Shown piece by piece: positions 7,768-11,411 of a stretch of 11,411 bases of DNA. The position numbers and the translations under genes were made by a program. This stretch comes from Chitinophagaceae bacterium (lineage in GTDB: Bacteria; Bacteroidota; Bacteroidia; Chitinophagales; Chitinophagaceae): NCBI GenBank assembly GCA_017989935.1, contig JAGNOY010000036.1, forward strand, positions 1-11,411. Direction: 5' to 3'. The notes beneath the pieces were generated by a model. That model did no database searches, had not been told where the DNA came from, and saw only the letters and a list, made by a program, of their open reading frames with translations. Numbering within the stretch: the first letter of the stretch is position 1; every line of letters begins with the position of its first letter.

Positions 7768-9849
7768 GCTTAATTGTATGGTGATTTTTTGTCCTTTTTG
7801 ATAAGTGCTGCCCGCATGCAATGATTGCATGGTTACCTTTCCTCTTCCAACTGGAATTACCCTCAATCCAGCTCTTTCTAATACATACAAGGCGTCTCTT
7901 AAACCCATTCCATTCACGTCTGGCACTTGATTCTTATATTCTGGCAATACAGCATAGGTTAACCCTCCCAAGCTATCTGTTTGAATATTGCTTAACCAAG
8001 ATGGTGCTCCTTTCATCTCCTTAAATATTTTTAATTTTGACACCATTACATTATACTCTTCTGTATTCATGCCCTTAAAGGAAATAGGTGAGTTAATTTT
8101 TTCTTTTGCCGCTACTGAACCTACATGATGCATATTGATAGCAAATAGTCTGTTAGCTACTTCTTTAAAAACGGGTAAGGCAATTTGACCTCCATAATAA
8201 TTATTCGATCCTTTTTTTGTTCTTAAAACAACACAAATAGTGTACTGAGGATCATCTTTTGGAAAAAATCCGACAAAAGAACCATGATAAACTCTATCAG
8301 TGTAACGAATACCTTTATCAGCTACTTGTGCAGTACCAGTTTTACCACAAATTGTATAATAACCATTTTTTAAAGCCTTACCTGTACCGCTTTCAACTAC
8401 CGCATTCATGGTTTCTTTTAGCTGATCGATATGAGCAGAATCTAATATATGATCATTCACAACTACTGGTTCAAAATTAATCACCTCTTTGCCATACTCT
8501 CTGATACTATTGATCAAATAGGGTTTCATCATTTTACCTTTATTGGCAATAGAATTATAAACCATACAAGTATGTAATGGAGTTATCATTACTTGATAAC
8601 CCATACCCATATATGCAAGTGAGTATCTTCCTTTAGTTACAGAATCTTTTAAAAAACTTGGCTTCACTTCTCCACTCAAATTCAAACCTGTAAGCTGATC
8701 AAGACCTAAGGCATGCAGATTAGACCAATAGCTACCAATCTTATCTTTATAATGCTCATGAATTAGTTTTGCAAATGCCACATTAGATGAATGTGCAAAA
8801 GCATCTTTGATGGTTAAATCCCACAACCCTGCATGGCTATCGCGAATGGTATATGGGCCAAACTTAGTAGAGCCTCCATTGCAATTTATATGATCAGTGA
8901 TCTTAATCATGTTATCTCTCATAAGTGAAATCAGAGAAACAAGTTTAAAAGTAGATCCTGGCTCGATTCGCTTCAAGGCATAATTAAAATCTTCATAATA
9001 CTTTCCATCAGATTGGCGACCTAAATTTGCCATAGCTTTTATTTTACCTGTTTTCACTTCCATCACTATACAGGTACCAAATGTGGCATCTTCCTTTTGT
9101 AATTGACTTAATAAAGCATTTTCGGCCACATCTTGAATATTCACATCAATGGTTGTCATAACATCTTTCCCATTTTCCGGATCAATTTCCGAACCATCAA
9201 TTGGCATCCATGTTCCACCCGCGATTCTTCTTACAATTCGTTGCCCTTGGCTTCCTCTTAAATATTCATCATACTTGGCCTCGATACCTACGTTTTGCGC
9301 ATTCTTTCGCCAAAGCCCAATCACACGATTTGCTAATAATCCAAATGGATTGATACGTTTAGTATGAGACTCTGTAATTAAACCACCCTTATTTGCACCT
9401 TTACAAAATGGTTGTAATTTTTTAATTTCCAAATACTGAGCATATGAAGCCTTTTTCTTTAGAAGAAAATATCGGCTTTCGTTTTTATGCTCATTTGCTA
9501 AAATTTCTTTATACTCAGTCCACGTATGATCTTGTAAAATATTAGCTAACTTTTTAGCCAAGGGTTCTAGATATTTAGAAAAAGTATCAGGCTTTATGGC
9601 CATCAAATCAATACGCAAATCAAATTCAGGAATTGATGAAGATAAAAGCCTCCCATCCTCTGAGTATATATTTCCCCTTTCAGGTTGTATTACATCAATT
9701 TTTGTATGCATACTATCAGCTTGGGCAATGAGCTCCTTGCCTTCTTTGAGTTGAATACGCGCTCCTTTATAAAGAATCATGCCTCCAAAAAGGCACATCC
9801 CTAAAAAGGTGATGTATACACGGAATCGTATGTCTTTACTTATTTTCAT
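7765..9849 (-). CDS. ftsI: Septal peptidoglycan transpeptidase, class B PBP with C-terminal PASTA domain (FtsI/PBP3)
   Basis: Division-specific DD-transpeptidase that cross-links septal peptidoglycan, anchored in the cytoplasmic membrane with its catalytic domain outside. The 694 residues comprise a short cytoplasmic N-terminus, one membrane anchor (about 10-28), a PBP dimerisation domain beginning at PERGNIYSEDGR (56-67), a transpeptidase domain and a C-terminal PASTA domain (about 640-694). Catalytic motifs are the SxxK box in EPGSTFK (nucleophile Ser299, Lys302), the SxN box HSSN (Ser354, Asn356) and KTGTAQ (503-508). The PASTA segment carries the expected VPDVNGMGLRDAL start (642-654) and ends KGQKITIQLS. 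E. coli FtsI (588 residues) lacks PASTA, but its presence at this locus is familiar in Bacteroidota. The ATG at 9849 overlaps the ftsL-like gene by 14 bp in another frame. Its partner is expected to be the FtsW encoded in this cluster. Confidence 0.96.
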   Translation of the reverse strand: MKISKDIRFRVYITFLGMCLFGGMILYKGARIQLKEGKELIAQADSMHTKIDVIQPERGNIYSEDGRLLSSSIPEFDLRIDLMAIKPDTFSKYLEPLAKKLANILQDHTWTEYKEILANEHKNESRYFLLKKKASYAQYLEIKKLQPFCKGANKGGLITESHTKRINPFGLLANRVIGLWRKNAQNVGIEAKYDEYLRGSQGQRIVRRIAGGTWMPIDGSEIDPENGKDVMTTIDVNIQDVAENALLSQLQKEDATFGTCIVMEVKTGKIKAMANLGRQSDGKYYEDFNYALKRIEPGSTFKLVSLISLMRDNMIKITDHINCNGGSTKFGPYTIRDSHAGLWDLTIKDAFAHSSNVAFAKLIHEHYKDKIGSYWSNLHALGLDQLTGLNLSGEVKPSFLKDSVTKGRYSLAYMGMGYQVMITPLHTCMVYNSIANKGKMMKPYLINSIREYGKEVINFEPVVVNDHILDSAHIDQLKETMNAVVESGTGKALKNGYYTICGKTGTAQVADKGIRYTDRVYHGSFVGFFPKDDPQYTICVVLRTKKGSNNYYGGQIALPVFKEVANRLFAINMHHVGSVAAKEKINSPISFKGMNTEEYNVMVSKLKIFKEMKGAPSWLSNIQTDSLGGLTYAVLPEYKNQVPDVNGMGLRDALYVLERAGLRVIPVGRGKVTMQSLHAGSTYQKGQKITIQLS

Positions 9850-10189
9850 TGCTTGCTAAAACTACTTGGATTTTATGCGGAGGAACTTTTGTTTTTTCAA
9901 GCCCTAATGCAGCAGCCCCTATGGCTAATTCACTTTCTTTTGTCAACCTCATGATTTGAGTTTTTTCATCGATATATTTCCATCTTGCTTCTTTCAATTG
10001 GCGAGCTGTTTCATTAATTTGCCTGATGGTATTTTCTGCAAAATGATTTAAGGTGATATAAATAATGCCTAAAAAAGTACAATAAAAAATGAAAGGAATA
10101 TTTTTCACGATGCCTTTGTTCCCAACAGTATGCAGCACCTGCTTCCAATCTGGGATGTTTGACAATAATGATTTATTTTCTTTGCTCAT
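9836..10189 (-). CDS. Small bitopic FtsL-like cell division protein
   Basis: A 117-residue protein lying between rsmH and ftsI, the position held by ftsL in dcw clusters. It has a charged cytoplasmic N-terminus of about 30 residues, a single hydrophobic segment (about 31-48, IPFIFYCTFLGIIYITLN) and a charged, helix-prone external region (about 52-88) that could form the coiled coil typical of FtsL, followed by a short tail with PPHKI (103-107). FtsL normally pairs with FtsB (DivIC) and activates FtsW-FtsI. Primary sequence gives little direct similarity to E. coli FtsL, as usual for this fast-evolving family, so the call rests on topology, size and context. It begins 28 bp after rsmH and overlaps ftsI by 14 bp. 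I leave the symbol blank because the assignment is by analogy. Confidence 0.8.
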   Translation of the reverse strand: MSKENKSLLSNIPDWKQVLHTVGNKGIVKNIPFIFYCTFLGIIYITLNHFAENTIRQINETARQLKEARWKYIDEKTQIMRLTKESELAIGAAALGLEKTKVPPHKIQVVLASNENK

Positions 10190-10217
10190 TTTATTTTATA
10201 GACTTCTATGAATTAAT

Positions 10218-11126
10218 TTATTTTTTGACTCCAACTCTTAATTTAGCACTCCTTGATCTAGGATTTTGTTTCAGTTCATCTTCACTGGGCAAAATCGGCT
10301 TCTTATGTAATACTTTTAATAAACTTGGCTTACTAGGCAGTACAAAATCTAATGATGTCTCCTCAAACTTGCCACTCTTCATCCATTGTTTCACGATTCT
10401 ATCTTCAAGAGAATGAAAAGTGATTAAACACAATCTTCCATCTGCACTTAATGAAGCAGTAATACTCTCCAAAAAATCCTTCAACGCACCAAGCTCATCA
10501 TTCACTTCAATTCGTAAGGCCTGAAACACTTGTGCCAAATACTTGTTTGGATTTCCGTAAATCAACCCTTGAATCGCCTGCTTCAACTCATTCACTGTAT
10601 TCAACTTCATGGCTCCTCTTACCTCTACAACTCTTTTTGCCAATGCCTTTGCATTCGTTACTTCACCATACTCTTCAAAAATTCTAATCAATTTATGCTC
10701 AGCATATTTATTCAATACATCCAAAGCCGAAAAGTTAGTTCGTTGATCCATGCGCATATCCAATACAGCATCAAATCTTGTTGAGAACCCTCGCTCGGCC
10801 GTATCAAATTGAAAAGAACTCACTCCAAGATCTGCAAGTACCCCATTCAATGTAGGCAGTTTGTATAAGCGAACAAATCTTGCAGCATATCTAAAATTTT
10901 CCTGAATAAAAATAATTCTATCATCATCAGGTAAATTTTGCCTCGCATCTTCATCTTGATCAAATACCATCAGCTTGCCTTTTGGTCCAAGCTTTTTTAA
11001 GATCTCTCTGCTATGCCCACCACCTCCAAAAGTGGCATCTAAATAAATACCCTCTGGAATGATATTGAGTTGTTCGACACATTCATGTAAAAGAACTGAA
11101 GTATGGTAAACTTGCGAATTACTCAT
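10218..11126 (-). CDS. rsmH: 16S rRNA (cytosine(1402)-N(4))-methyltransferase (RsmH/MraW)
   Basis: S-adenosylmethionine-dependent enzyme that methylates N4 of C1402 in the decoding centre of 16S rRNA. The 302-residue protein has normal family length. Motifs are YHTSVLLHE (7-15), the SAM-binding loop DATFGGGGHS (30-39), FDQDEDA (55-61), the ADLGVSS block (98-104) followed by AERGFS (110-115), FQALRIEVNDEL (201-212), ITFHSLEDR (235-243) and the C-terminal NPRSRSAKLR (288-297). The inserted helical domain between about 115 and 205 is also present. The ATG at 11126 overlaps the mraZ stop by 8 bp, and the first residues lead straight into the conserved HTSVLL motif, which supports this start. Its place between mraZ and ftsL is standard for the cluster. 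Its link to wall synthesis is positional, not enzymatic. Function is secure. Confidence 0.97.
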   Translation of the reverse strand: MSNSQVYHTSVLLHECVEQLNIIPEGIYLDATFGGGGHSREILKKLGPKGKLMVFDQDEDARQNLPDDDRIIFIQENFRYAARFVRLYKLPTLNGVLADLGVSSFQFDTAERGFSTRFDAVLDMRMDQRTNFSALDVLNKYAEHKLIRIFEEYGEVTNAKALAKRVVEVRGAMKLNTVNELKQAIQGLIYGNPNKYLAQVFQALRIEVNDELGALKDFLESITASLSADGRLCLITFHSLEDRIVKQWMKSGKFEETSLDFVLPSKPSLLKVLHKKPILPSEDELKQNPRSRSAKLRVGVKK

Positions 11127-11411
11127 TTGGCTTCTCCTTAGGAGTTTTCAAATGATGTGTTCCAAGTATTTTATCATTCAATGAATTCAATTCGGCTTTT
11201 GGCAACACAAATTGCTGATCATAGAGTTCGGTATCCCAAATTTCTTGATGGGTTAATTTTGCCCAAAAAATCAAATCTTTAGAAATATTGGCATAATCCA
11301 ACATTCTTTTAGACACTTGTAATCTGCCAGCACTATCAGGCTCAACATAAGTAGCACCTTGGAGTAGATTACTTTTCAATTCTGCAGATTCCGTGTTTGA
11401 ATCATTTATAT
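11119..11411 (-). CDS. mraZ: MraZ transcriptional regulator, 5' part cut by the window edge
   Basis: MraZ is a DNA-binding protein of the SpoVT/AbrB-like fold that, where studied, represses its own dcw promoter by binding repeats upstream of mraZ. Only the C-terminal 97 codons lie here. The frame stays open to the right edge, so the gene begins outside the window. The visible part contains the second MraZ repeat: GATYVEPDSAGRLQVSKRML, with the hallmark DSAGR, then the LDYANISKD stretch and HQEIWDTELY. Complete MraZ is about 140-155 residues, so roughly a third or more is missing. A TTG at 11377-11379 could mimic a start, but it falls in the middle of the conserved repeat region and is rejected as the true start. 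The C-terminal tail is charged and Lys/Pro/Glu-rich. The stop overlaps the rsmH start by 8 bp. The promoter and operator repeats are expected beyond the window. Confidence 0.92.
   Translation of the reverse strand, partial: INDSNTESAELKSNLLQGATYVEPDSAGRLQVSKRMLDYANISKDLIFWAKLTHQEIWDTELYDQQFVLPKAELNSLNDKILGTHHLKTPKEKPNE

Noticed and set aside
10190..10217. Short inverted repeat (ATAGA/TCTAT) in the gap between rsmH and the ftsL-like gene, as a terminator or operator
   Set aside because: A five-base stem with a two-base loop and no following T-run is too weak to act as a terminator and is common by chance in AT-rich DNA.
10159..10416. Plus-strand ORF of 85 codons opposite the 3' end of rsmH and the start of the ftsL-like gene
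   Set aside because: It lies antisense to well-supported conserved coding sequence. Its product is Leu/Phe/Ser-rich, as expected from the complement of AT-rich genes, and shows no recognisable motif.
11119..11379. A stand-alone 86-residue gene starting at the TTG at 11379
   Set aside because: The frame continues open past the window edge, and the translated sequence is the second repeat of MraZ with DSAGR. It is a truncated mraZ, not a small independent gene.
1..11411. Mobile element, CRISPR array, toxin-antitoxin, defence or other accessory system
   Set aside because: Every base except the short gaps is accounted for by conserved dcw genes. I saw no transposase, integrase, direct-repeat array, tRNA or foreign-looking segment on either strand.

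Overview
This window is a single uninterrupted run of ten genes, all on the minus strand, forming most of a bacterial division and cell wall (dcw) cluster. Read in the direction of transcription, from high to low coordinates, the order is mraZ (5' part off the window), rsmH, an ftsL-like gene, ftsI, murE, mraY, murD, ftsW, murG and murC (last few codons off the window). The sequence is AT-rich. The gene order without murF or ddl, the enlarged MraY, the FtsI with a C-terminal PASTA domain, the very divergent short FtsL-like protein and the lack of clear Shine-Dalgarno sequences all point to a member of the Bacteroidota, perhaps near the Chitinophagales/Sphingobacteriales. The exact family is an inference that I cannot test here.

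Layout. Positions 11119-11411 hold the C-terminal half of the regulator MraZ. Positions 10218-11126 encode the 16S rRNA methyltransferase RsmH. Positions 9836-10189 encode the small bitopic FtsL-like protein, and 7765-9849 the septal transpeptidase FtsI. Positions 6298-7764 encode MurE, 5021-6292 MraY, 3672-5015 MurD, 2453-3643 FtsW, 1345-2472 MurG and 1-1343 MurC. Junctions are very tight: overlaps of 8, 14 and 20 bp, direct abutment at ftsI/murE, and gaps of 1, 5, 5, 28 and 28 bp. No stretch longer than 28 bp is non-coding, and I see no terminator, RNA gene, repeat array, mobile element or CRISPR. This looks like one polycistronic unit whose promoter lies beyond the right edge, upstream of mraZ.

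How the genes work together. In the cytoplasm MurC, MurD and MurE add L-Ala, D-Glu and (from the DNPR motif) meso-diaminopimelate to UDP-MurNAc. The MurF step that completes the pentapeptide is not encoded here. MraY then moves the phospho-MurNAc-pentapeptide to undecaprenyl phosphate (lipid I), and MurG adds GlcNAc to give lipid II. FtsW polymerises the flipped lipid II at the septum and FtsI cross-links it, with the FtsL-like protein as the probable divisome partner. MraZ and RsmH are the usual leading genes of the cluster.

The window is an ordinary, intact core-genome region and I found no evidence of a new system. The points most worth a second look are the in-frame ftsI-stop-murE junction with a TTG start, the enlarged external loop of MraY, the absence of murF, the divergent FtsL-like protein and the uncertain start of MurG.
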